Below, piece after piece: positions 1 through 6,900 of a stretch of 6,943 nt of DNA (positions within the stretch are counted from its first letter, which is position 1; the number at the start of each line of letters is the position of its first letter). The position numbers and the translations under genes were made by a program. The stretch is from an uncultured Actinomycetes bacterium (GTDB taxonomy: Bacteria > Actinomycetota > Thermoleophilia > Gaiellales > F1-60-MAGs149), in contig CAJCBN010000131.1 in NCBI GenBank assembly GCA_903960645.1, positions 1 to 6,943 of the forward strand, given 5' to 3'. The notes beneath the pieces were generated by a model. It searched no databases. It saw only the letters and a list, made by a program, of their open reading frames with translations, and had not been told where the DNA came from.

Positions 1-485
1 GACCACGCCTCGAACGGCTGCATCCCGATCATGCCCTCCACGATCGAGTCGAGCAGGGCGCACTGCTCGGCCGTCGCCCGCTCGGCGGCCAGCGCAGCGG
101 CGCCACCCTCGACGACCGCGCGCTCGGTGGCGAGGTCCTCGAGCTCATGCGCCTCGGGCGCCTCCGCTTCGGGCAGCAGCGCCTGCGCGGCGCCCGGGGT
201 GATGAAGGTGCCACCGCCGCGACCACGTCGCGTCTCGATCAGCCCGGCGCTGCGCAGCACGACCAGCGCACTGCGCAGGGACACCGCGGAGATCCCGAGC
301 GCCGAGGCCAACTGCATCTCGGAGGGCAGGCGATCGCCGGGCTTGAGCAGGCCGAGGCCGATCGCCTCGCCGAGGCGGGCGACGGTCTCCGCGACCGCAC
401 CCGCCCCGCGAACCGGCGTGAAGACGGTCCGCTGGACGAGGCGGTCGACGGTTTCCCGTTCGGTCTCAGGGGCGACGCGGGTCAC
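1..485 (-). CDS. GntR/FadR-family transcriptional regulator, C-terminus cut by window edge
   Basis: About 161 residues are visible. Residues ~30-96 form a typical GntR winged helix: GLLKPGDRLPSE, then a helix-turn-helix (LASALGISAVSLRSAL), then the wing GRGGGTFIT. From about residue 115 the sequence (ATERAVVEGGAAALAAERAT) looks like the start of an FCD ligand-binding domain. FCD proteins bind a small acid through a metal or polar pocket and usually repress neighbouring genes. The GTG start at 485-483 is chosen because it overlaps the stop of the small gene upstream (GTGA), which indicates translational coupling; a weak GAGG lies about 13 nt upstream. As the last gene in view of the R2lox operon, it probably controls that operon and itself. 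Its effector is unknown; a fatty or organic acid would suit the neighbour but is inference. The rest of the FCD domain lies outside the window. Confidence 0.88.
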   Translation of the reverse strand, partial: MTRVAPETERETVDRLVQRTVFTPVRGAGAVAETVARLGEAIGLGLLKPGDRLPSEMQLASALGISAVSLRSALVVLRSAGLIETRRGRGGGTFITPGAAQALLPEAEAPEAHELEDLATERAVVEGGAAALAAERATAEQCALLDSIVEGMIGMQPFEAW

Positions 486-652
486 GCGTCGCCAGCAACC
501 TCAACCGAGGCGTCCTCGATCATCTCCTCGAGCTCGTAGCTGTCGTGCACCTCGGCCATGTGCGCATTGACCTGCTCGATCAGCTCCTCCATCGAGTCGG
601 CGCGGATCTCGGTCTTGCACTCATGCTCGTTGCAGGTCCACTGGCGGGCCAT
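482..652 (-). CDS. Small Cys/His protein, DUF1059-like
   Basis: A 56-residue acidic protein with an ATG start at 652-650 and a TGA stop at 484-482. It carries C7, C12, H31 and H36 (C-x4-C-x18-H-x4-H), with H10 also available, followed by a strongly acidic helix at residues ~39-51. The layout, with an N-terminal Cys pair, a helix containing EELIEQVNAHMAEVH and an acidic tail, resembles the small predicted metal-binding DUF1059 proteins. Binding of zinc or iron is therefore plausible but unproven. The start lies 2 nt after the R2lox stop, with GAGG about 10 nt upstream, and the stop overlaps the regulator start by 4 nt. The gene is thus firmly embedded in the operon. It might serve the R2lox protein as a metal or redox partner, or act with the regulator. 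The function is unknown; the CDS itself is well supported by its spacing and composition. Confidence 0.8.
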   Translation of the reverse strand: MARQWTCNEHECKTEIRADSMEELIEQVNAHMAEVHDSYELEEMIEDASVEVAGDA

Positions 653-654
653 GA

Positions 655-1626
655 TCAGCCGGCCTCGACACCAATGACGAAGTCCAGGTTCGGATCGAGG
701 ATGTCGTCGATCAGGGTCTGGTCCGGCGTGATGTTGAGCTCGCGGCAGCGGTTCTTGTAGTGGCGGACCTTCTGCAGCTGGTACTTCTGCAGGTCGAGCT
801 CCGGCACGAAACGCTGGTACTCGAGCATGCCGATGGCGTTGCCGCGGTACAGGTTGATCGCGTCGTGGACGACCTGCTCGAGCTCAGGGCGCTTCTCGAT
901 CAGCTCGCGGCAGGCCGCGGTGCCGAACGTGATGTGGCGGCCCTCGTCGGCGACGATCTGCTTGAAGCCGTGGCGGAGGGTGCCGAGCTTGCCCCAGATG
1001 CTGCAGGTGTCGATGACGATCTCGTACGACGGCATCGTCAGGACGCCCTCGACCCAGATGTTGTAGAGCGTCGAGAAGCGGACGAAGCCCTCTTCGACGG
1101 CCTTCAGATCGCCGGCGTGGCAGGCATCGAGCAACTGATGACCGAAGTACGGCAGCCCCTCGTAGACGGGCTCGCCGGTCGAGTAGCGGCCGGTCGGGTC
1201 GACGGTCTTCTCGCGGTCGATCCAGTACTCGCGCAGCTCCTCGGGGTCGACGGCGCCGACGACCTTCTCGTGCCACATGGCGAAGAACTGCGAGTGCCGC
1301 GCCTCCTCCATCATGAAGGTGGAGAGGAACATGGTCCAGTCGAACTTGCCGAGGGCGTGCGACGCGTAGATCATCGGCAGCGTCTCGTCGGTGACCTCCT
1401 GCTCGCCGCCGAGGAAGCGCACGGTGATCATCACGATGCCGCGCTGCTGCTCGGGGGTGAGCTCCTGGAAGTCACGCGCGTCGGCCTCGTAGTCGAGGTC
1501 GCCCGGGTCCCAGAACTTCCGCATGGCCTTCTCGTACTTGCGGTAGATCGGCCCCGCCATCATGTCGCGGCTGAAGCGAAGTCGCGATTCGAGTGTGCGT
1601 TCGGGCTGTTCCTCGATGGTGGCCAT
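655..1626 (-). CDS. R2-like ligand-binding oxidase (R2lox), ribonucleotide reductase R2-like fold
   Basis: A 323-residue four-helix-bundle di-metal protein. Ligands match the R2lox set: E75 (in LGGEQEV), E108 and H111 (EEARH), E193 (YNIWVEG), E228 and H231 (DEGRH). The Val/Tyr pair that forms an ether cross-link in characterised R2lox is present: V78 is three after E75, and Y188 is five before E193. The E75-E108 (33) and E193-E228 (35) spacings equal those I recall for Mycobacterium tuberculosis Rv0233. The E108-E193 stretch is about 19 residues longer, an insertion near residues 125-160. Known members assemble a Mn/Fe cofactor and bind a long-chain fatty acid; the physiological reaction is unknown. 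ATG at 1626 is preferred to the in-frame TTG at 1641 because AGGAG lies just before the ATG, inside the longer reading. It is the first gene of the operon with the DUF1059-like and GntR genes. It is unlikely to be a true ribonucleotide reductase subunit. Confidence 0.92.
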   Translation of the reverse strand: MATIEEQPERTLESRLRFSRDMMAGPIYRKYEKAMRKFWDPGDLDYEADARDFQELTPEQQRGIVMITVRFLGGEQEVTDETLPMIYASHALGKFDWTMFLSTFMMEEARHSQFFAMWHEKVVGAVDPEELREYWIDREKTVDPTGRYSTGEPVYEGLPYFGHQLLDACHAGDLKAVEEGFVRFSTLYNIWVEGVLTMPSYEIVIDTCSIWGKLGTLRHGFKQIVADEGRHITFGTAACRELIEKRPELEQVVHDAINLYRGNAIGMLEYQRFVPELDLQKYQLQKVRHYKNRCRELNITPDQTLIDDILDPNLDFVIGVEAG

Positions 1627-1630
1627 GTCT

Positions 1631-1636
1631 CTCCTC
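1631..1636 (-). promoter_or_regulatory. Ribosome binding site of the R2lox gene
   Basis: GAGGAG on the minus strand ends 4 nt before the ATG at 1626. It is the best Shine-Dalgarno match near any start in the window. It decides the start, because it would lie inside the coding region if the TTG at 1641 were used. Confidence 0.7.
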
Positions 1637-1665
1637 TGCAAGATAGAACGTTGAAACTAGAGGTT

Positions 1666-1693
1666 ATAGTAATGGCCAGAGCGCGGCTGTCAA
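1666..1693 (-). promoter_or_regulatory. Sigma-A type promoter for the R2lox operon
   Basis: On the minus strand a perfect -35 TTGACA (1693-1688) is followed after 16 nt by TACTAT (1671-1666). The overlapping TATAAC (1668-1663) would give a 19-nt spacer and is less likely. Transcription would begin near 1659, giving a leader of about 33 nt that contains the AGGAG. A short inverted repeat, ACTA-7 nt-TAGT (1656-1670), overlaps the -10 and could be part of an operator, but no classical GntR/FadR site is visible. Confidence 0.6.
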
Positions 1694-1724
1694 GGCCGAT
1701 CTCTTCCGTGCCTATTCTTGTCGT

Positions 1725-1730
1725 TATACT
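1725..1730 (+). promoter_or_regulatory. -10 element for the HTH-nucleotidyltransferase operon; near-leaderless transcript
   Basis: TATACT matches the -10 consensus at five of six positions and ends 9 nt before the ATG at 1740. Counting 7 nt from its last T puts the transcript start near A1737, so the message would have a leader of about 3 nt or none. This fits the lack of a Shine-Dalgarno site. No good -35 is visible at 16-18 nt. The promoter is divergent from the R2lox promoter, and the two share about 110 bp. Confidence 0.5.
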
Positions 1731-1739
1731 GCGAAAAGC

Positions 1740-2276
1740 ATGAAGAAAGCGGATCTTGCCCTGGAAAACCTGCGTCATCTCGTCACGCTGACGTCGATTG
1801 CCCCGTCGTTGAGCGGTGCGCAGCGCGTGGCGATCGATCGAATGATCACGGACTTGACCGAGCGCGTGGGGCCAGTCGTACCGAAGCGGCGCGCGGCCGC
1901 GATCCTCAACATCTCCACGCAGGCACTCGACACATGGTTGAAGCGCGGTCGCCTTCAGGTCGCGCAGACGTCTCAGGGATCGCGTGTCGGCGTTGACACG
2001 GCGGCTCTCGTCTGGACGGCGAACCAGATTCCCGCGGGCACGGCACGCCCCGGCCGCGTGGTCGACCGCGCGCGCGAGTTGACCCGGCGGCGCGAGGAGT
2101 TCTGGCGGTTCAACGAGGCCGCGAGTGTCGCCGAGGGCCAGGCGTTCGCGACACTCTCCTTCGCGGAGAGGATTGTGCAGCTCGACGCACACTATGCGAC
2201 GATCAACGCGCTGGCCGCGGTGAAGCTCAGATCTCGCGCTCCGGTGCCGACGAGCGAAGCGGCGGTGGCTCGGTGA
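1740..2276 (+). CDS. Helix-turn-helix DNA-binding protein, probable antitoxin/regulator of the nucleotidyltransferase
   Basis: A 178-residue protein. Residues ~47-76 (VPKRRAAAILNIST, QALDTWLKRGRL) form a MerR/excisionase-like helix-turn-helix in which a short helix pair is followed by a basic turn. The N-terminal ~45 residues are predicted helical. The C-terminal part (~105-165) is a charged helical stretch (RARELTRRREEFWRFNEAA, then TLSFAERIVQLDAHYATINAL) that may form the partner-binding region. There is no membrane segment or signal peptide. Its stop overlaps the GTG start of the nucleotidyltransferase by 4 nt, so the two are made together. In AbiE-type modules the upstream gene is a DNA-binding antitoxin that represses its own promoter and the downstream gene is the nucleotidyltransferase toxin. 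That role is inferred here from layout, since I do not recognise the exact family. A plain transcription factor is the alternative. Confidence 0.82.
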   Translation: MKKADLALENLRHLVTLTSIAPSLSGAQRVAIDRMITDLTERVGPVVPKRRAAAILNISTQALDTWLKRGRLQVAQTSQGSRVGVDTAALVWTANQIPAGTARPGRVVDRARELTRRREEFWRFNEAASVAEGQAFATLSFAERIVQLDAHYATINALAAVKLRSRAPVPTSEAAVAR

Positions 2277-2779
2277 GCGAGGGCCTCAGGCTCATCGACC
2301 TCCTGCGCTCCCTCGATCGTCATGGCGTCCGTTACGTGATCATCGGCGGCGTTGCCGTCGGCCTGCACGGGTATGCCCGCGCGACCAAGGATCTCGACGT
2401 GATCATCGAGCCGAGCGCCGAGAACATCGAGCGCCTCTGGGCGTTCATCGAAGACGTGGACGCAGAGCCTCTGACGATCGGCGACTTCGAGGCGCGCGAG
2501 CTGCCGCTGCCGTTCGAGCCGCAATCGATTCTCGAAGGTGGCGGCAACTGGCTCTTGCGGACGCGGTTCGGACGCATCGACATCATGCAGTACGCGGAAG
2601 GCGCCCCCGAGTATGCCGAGCTCGCGGCCGAGAGCGATCTGGGCGATCTCGAAGGACTGTCGGCACCGGTGCGCGTCTGCAGCCTGCGTGATCTCCTTTC
2701 CATGAAGCGCGCCGCCGGACGCAGCGTCGATCTCGTCGACATCGAGCGCCTTACGCTCATCCGCCCCGACGCGGAGTAG
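2273..2779 (+). CDS. Nucleotidyltransferase of the AbiEii/MNT superfamily, candidate toxin
   Basis: A 168-residue protein. The DNA polymerase beta-type signature is complete: IGG at residues 24-26, RATKDLDV with D40 and D42 as the metal-binding pair, and a likely third acid, D103, in the strand FGRIDIM. The C-terminal block (VCSLRDLLSMKRAAGR, then DLVDIERL, residues 135-160) is the conserved Lys/Arg/Asp segment usual in these proteins. Characterised AbiEii/MenT-type toxins transfer nucleotides to RNA, often tRNA 3' ends. Other relatives modify small molecules or a HEPN partner, but no HEPN gene is present here. The GTG start lies inside the stop of the helix-turn-helix gene (GTGA overlap) with no good ribosome site of its own, so translation is probably coupled. 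The active site looks intact. The toxin role is inference; an antibiotic or small-molecule nucleotidyltransferase is less likely given the partner gene. Confidence 0.88.
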   Translation: MSEGLRLIDLLRSLDRHGVRYVIIGGVAVGLHGYARATKDLDVIIEPSAENIERLWAFIEDVDAEPLTIGDFEARELPLPFEPQSILEGGGNWLLRTRFGRIDIMQYAEGAPEYAELAAESDLGDLEGLSAPVRVCSLRDLLSMKRAAGRSVDLVDIERLTLIRPDAE

Positions 2780-2788
2780 GCACCTCAC

Positions 2789-2794
2789 TACAGT
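2789..2794 (+). promoter_or_regulatory. Possible -10 element of the lipase gene
   Basis: TACAGT fits the loose actinobacterial TAnnnT pattern. It ends 7 nt before the ATG at 2802, which would give a transcript starting at or within 1 nt of the start codon. There is no -35 match and the pattern is common, so read-through from the nucleotidyltransferase gene is equally possible. Confidence 0.22.
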
Positions 2795-2801
2795 CAAGGC
2801 C

Positions 2802-3893
2802 ATGCAGCCTGGACACCTGATCCACCACGAGCCCGTCGAGACCTCGATCACGGGAGCCCGCGCCTGGCGCGTCCGCTACCTATCGCGCGACATCGCCGAG
2901 CGCGATCAGGAGACGACTGGCCTCGTGATCGCGCCGGAGGCCGCCGGGACCGACCGCCCGGTCGTCACGTGGTGCCACGGCACAACGGGCCTCGGCGATG
3001 CCGCCTGCCCGTCGGCGCAGCCCGATCCGGCGCGCGAGCTGACCGGCTACTTCACACCGCAGTCCACACAGCAGATCGATTACGGCGTGCCGGGCCTGCA
3101 GGCCATGATTGACGCCGGCTGGGTGGTATGCGCGACCGACTACCAGGGCCTCGGCTCGCCCGGCGTCCATCAGTACATGGCCAGTCGCACGAACGCCCGT
3201 GACGCCGTATTCATCGCGCGCGCCGCGCGCCATCTCGACGCCGGTGCCGGCGTTCGCCTGGCCGCGATCGGCTGGTCGCAGGGCGGTGGCGCGGCGGCGG
3301 CCCTCTGCGAGCTCGACGTCGCCGACTTCGGCGACCTCGACCTTGTCGGCAGCGTGCTCTACTCCCCCGGCGTCGCGTCGGTGGCGCTCGCGATGCCGAG
3401 CGGCGAGTCGGCTGCCCTCTCCGATCCCAGCGTGGCGCCGTCTGCGCACCTCGTGATGATGATCGCGGGCGTGGCCGCTGCCACCGACGGACTCGACCTT
3501 GGCGATCTCCTCACCCCGCTCGGCGTCGAGCACATCGAGACCGCCTGGAACCACCAGCCGGTGCATCACCTCGACGACACGATCAAGCGGCTGTTTCACC
3601 TGCGGGGCGCCATCATTCGCGCTGATCCGCAGAACTTCGACGCGTGGAAGCAGGCCATCGTGGCGAGCTCGGCCGGCCGCACCGCGCCGCTGTGCCCGAT
3701 CCTGATGTGCGTCGATGGCTTCAACGGCGGCGCGGTCGTACCCGTCGCCTGGCAGGACGCCTACGCACAGATCGTGGCGGGGCTCGGCGCGAGCATCGAG
3801 CGCCTCGAGTTCCCCCACGACGACCACTTCAGCCTGCCCGGTGCTGCTGCACCGCAGGCGCAGGCGTGGCTCGCCACGCGTCTGCACTCCTAG
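2802..3893 (+). CDS. Alpha/beta hydrolase, secretory-lipase family, without signal peptide
   Basis: A 363-residue serine hydrolase of the secretory lipase (LIP) type. Visible marks are the oxyanion loop TWCHGTTG (56-63), ATDYQGLGSPG before the nucleophile (111-121), the nucleophile elbow GWSQGG with S159, a likely acid D305 in the CVDGFNGG strand, and the catalytic histidine in PHDDHF (H342, or H339). Relatives hydrolyse acylglycerols or other esters and are commonly exported. Here the protein starts at the equivalent of the mature domain (MQPGHLIHH). The in-frame codons upstream, back into the preceding gene, encode no hydrophobic segment, so a cytoplasmic location is likely. A weak AAGG precedes the ATG. 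The gap after the nucleotidyltransferase is 22 nt, so co-transcription is possible. It converges on the phospholipase gene with 15 bp between the stops. The substrate cannot be told from sequence. Confidence 0.88.
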   Translation: MQPGHLIHHEPVETSITGARAWRVRYLSRDIAERDQETTGLVIAPEAAGTDRPVVTWCHGTTGLGDAACPSAQPDPARELTGYFTPQSTQQIDYGVPGLQAMIDAGWVVCATDYQGLGSPGVHQYMASRTNARDAVFIARAARHLDAGAGVRLAAIGWSQGGGAAAALCELDVADFGDLDLVGSVLYSPGVASVALAMPSGESAALSDPSVAPSAHLVMMIAGVAAATDGLDLGDLLTPLGVEHIETAWNHQPVHHLDDTIKRLFHLRGAIIRADPQNFDAWKQAIVASSAGRTAPLCPILMCVDGFNGGAVVPVAWQDAYAQIVAGLGASIERLEFPHDDHFSLPGAAAPQAQAWLATRLHS

Positions 3894-3908
3894 CCGAGGG
3901 TCAGAGCG

Positions 3909-6900
3909 TCAGGGGCCGCTGAAGCGCATCAGCGGGCGGTTGGCGGCGTCGACCTGCGTCCAGTCGAGCGGCGAGGTGCAGGTACCGGAGCGTGCGGCGC
4001 CACCGTTCCACGCCAGCTGCAGGCAGGCCTGAAGGGCGATCTGGCCGAGCGCGTTGGGGTGGATCGCCTCCTGCGCCTGGAAGGGACTCAGGGTACGCAG
4101 CATCGAGACGCGCTCGGCCTGCGAGACACGCGTGGGCCCGGCGGGGAGCTGGTCGACGTGGTCATCCGTCTTGGCGCACAGCTCGCGACCGGCGAAGGCC
4201 GTCTCGATATCCATGAACTCGACCGGCTGGCCCGTGGCCTTCGCGGCGCGCTGGGTGGCCGCGCGAAGCTGGGCGTTGAGCACGGGAATCCGCGTCCCAA
4301 TCCACGTGACGTCGGAGTCGTAGAACGGACAGCCACCGGTGTCGAAGCGGCCCTTGTAGGTCTCGGGATAGCGCATGGCGGTGGCGATCGGCATCGGGTA
4401 GCCCTGCACGATCAGCTTCCACTCGCCCGCCGCATAGCCCGCGTTGCGCATGGTGCCGTTGATGCGCTCGATGGCGCCCTGCACCTTGTTCCCGACTGCG
4501 GCGAGGGCCTCGTCGGACAGCTTCTGCTGCACGCCGGCGTTCTTCTGACACGTCGTCGTGAGCGGCGCGGGCCGTGCGAACGCGGCGACGCAGGCCAGGA
4601 TGATCTTCGAGAAGCCCATGTCGTTGCCGCCGATCGAGAGCACGACGAGCTTGACCTCGGCGCGCTTGGCGACGGCGTCGAGCAGCGTCAGCTGGCCGTA
4701 CTTGTCCGTGCCGTTGACGCCGCGGTCGATGCCGGGCTTCCAGTCGCCGACGAGGTTCGACTTCGAGGTGGTGATCGCACCGGAGCAGGCGATGTTGACG
4801 CCGGTGATGCCGTCGATGTGGATCTCGGCGCTCTTCGAGCGGTGGCACTTGGCCTCAGACTCACCGGTGGCGGTGTCCCAGTAGGCGTTGGCGCCGGCGT
4901 CGATCAGGCCGAAGTTGCCCTTCTTGCCAACGTTGCCGTTCCAGCGGCCCGCCTCGCCGGAGATGAACGAGTCGCCGAGCGAGACGGCCACGTCGCTGCC
5001 GGGCGTGATGCGGTCGAGCACGCCGGTCCGCCATGCCGACGGCACAGTCGGGGCACCGTCGCACGACAGCGCGGCGCGCGAGGAGTACTGCACCATCGGG
5101 TCGAGGTAGTCGCGCTTGAAGTCGGCCATCGCGGCCGGGTCCTCGATGATGTAGCCGAACTCCTGGAGCTGGTTGGGATAGGCGTTCTGGGAGCCGACGT
5201 AGAAGGCCGCGTCATCGACGGCGATGACCTTGCCGTGCAGCGCGGGCTGGTTCCCGCTGGGCCAGGTGTCGGCGTTCGAGTAGCGGAAGCGCGCGATCGT
5301 CAGCGACGAGCAGATCGCCTTCGTCGCCGCCGCGTCTGAGGCGACCAGCTTGCGCACGCGCTTGCGCATCACCGCCATCGTGCTCGGCGGATCCGACGAG
5401 TAGCCCTCGAACGTGCTGATCGCGCCCTTCTCGTTCGAGACGACGATGGTCACGGGGACGCCATCGACGACCTTGCGTGCCAGGGCGTCGAAGAGGCGCA
5501 CGTCGTACGACGGGTCGACGGCGCAGCTGAAGATCGCCTCCTGCTGGCCGATCACGATGCGCTTCTCCGCCGACTCGACGAGCGCCCGCAGCGCGGTGTC
5601 GCTCGGATTGTCGCCGTCCCACTTCGGGTCACCGTTCATGGTGTTCGGCAGCGGCGGCAGCTTGCAGCCGGAGTCGGAGCGGTCGGCCTTGGAGACCTCG
5701 CGCGGGTCGCGCGTGCCCGCCACGCGCCCGGTGTCGATGTAGCCAGCGCGGCCCACGCCGAGCACGGTCACCTCGCCGACCGGCGCGGTGGCGGTGGGTG
5801 CACGCCGGCTGGGGCAGTTCGCCCCGCCGTTCTCCGGCACCAGCGTGTTGGAGTGCTTGACGCTCCAGGTCGGATACGTGCAGAGCTCGGTCCAGAGGAC
5901 GTCGAGGAAGCGCTGCGCGCTCACCGCGCCGGGGCCGCGCACGACGACGCCGACGTCGGTGACCGGGTTGGTCGACTGCAGGTAGCTGTCCGACCACATG
6001 TTGATGCCGGAGCTGTAGGCGACCTTGCCGTCGGCGGCCACGATCTTCGAGTGGTTCCAGGAGAAGCCGCTGAGGCCGAGCGTGTTCTTGTGCAGCGCCA
6101 GCACGATCCGCAGGTTCGGCGCGGCCTTCTCCAGGTCGCGGTGCAGGTTGCGGAGCTTGCGGACCGAGAACGGCGCGGCGGGCTGGTGTCCCCAAACCAT
6201 CCGCACGACGGGGCGACGCCCGGCCGCGTCGGCCTCGCGCACGCCAGCGATCAGAGCCTCACGGAAGCCGCCGTCGGCGATGCCGGCAAGGCTCGACACG
6301 TCAACGGTCGTGGTGGCGTTGGCGATGATTGAGCGGATCGTGTCGAGCATGCGCTGCTGCACCGCACCGGAGCTACACACGTCCGTGCGGCCCCAGCAGT
6401 CCTGCGTGCGCACGAGCCATCCGGGTGCGGTGCCGCCGGCGCCGTCAAGGGTGTTGCCCGTCGTCTCTTCCCACAGCAGGCCCTCCGAGGAGTCGGAGCC
6501 CGTGCGGCGCTCCATGTCGCGAATGGCCTGGACCACCGCAGCGATGTGCGGCGTCGGCGAGGCGATGAGGTGGCTCAACTCGCGCGCGGCCATCGTGACG
6601 TCCGGCCCGCCGTTCGCGCCCGGCGCGGTCCAGATGACGGTGGGCGTCCCACGCGGGCCGACGGTGACGCGCGGCCCGTACATCGCACCGGTGGTCCCGA
6701 TCTGCGTCGGATCCGCCCAGGTCCCATCGACACCGAGGCGCACGACGATTGCATCCAGCCCCTCGCCCAGCCCACGGTAGGCGAGCACCGCGCGGCCGCC
6801 TGCGGCCATGGCGACCTGCGGCGAGTCGGCGCCCGTGATCGCGACGACGCGTTGCCACCCCTGCGGATCGAGCGAGGCGACCTGCACGCTCGCGTCGTCG

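Noticed and set aside
31..570. Plus-strand frame opposite the GntR gene
   Set aside because: A Ser/Arg/Ala-rich shadow; the minus strand encodes a recognisable winged helix in the same DNA.
655..1626. Reading this gene as a ribonucleotide reductase beta subunit
   Set aside because: The first ligand is Glu with Val at +3 and Tyr sits five before the fourth ligand, the R2lox pattern. No large-subunit gene is nearby.
1627..1641. TTG start giving R2lox five extra residues
   Set aside because: The AGGAG ribosome site lies within this extension and points to the ATG at 1626.
1647..1652. AACGTT palindrome in the R2lox leader as an operator
   Set aside because: Symmetry does not extend beyond six bases, and it does not resemble a GntR/FadR site.
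760..1743. 327-residue open frame on the plus strand opposite R2lox
   Set aside because: It is a low-complexity Leu/Val/Asp/Arg/Ala-rich translation antisense to a clear R2lox gene, typical of GC-rich shadow frames.
1560..2192. Minus-strand frame spanning the promoter region and the HTH gene
   Set aside because: It overlaps the R2lox start and both promoters and shows no protein-like motif.
2880..3887. 335-residue minus-strand frame opposite the lipase
   Set aside because: No domain features; the plus strand has the full alpha/beta hydrolase motif set.
4059..5339. 426-residue open frame on the plus strand opposite the SGNH part
   Set aside because: It is rich in Ala, Gly, Val, Arg and Asp with no motif, and antisense to well-conserved catalytic blocks.
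6885..6887. GTG as the true start of the phospholipase gene
   Set aside because: The frame stays open to the window edge, and the 18 upstream codons continue the repeat pattern, so the start lies outside.
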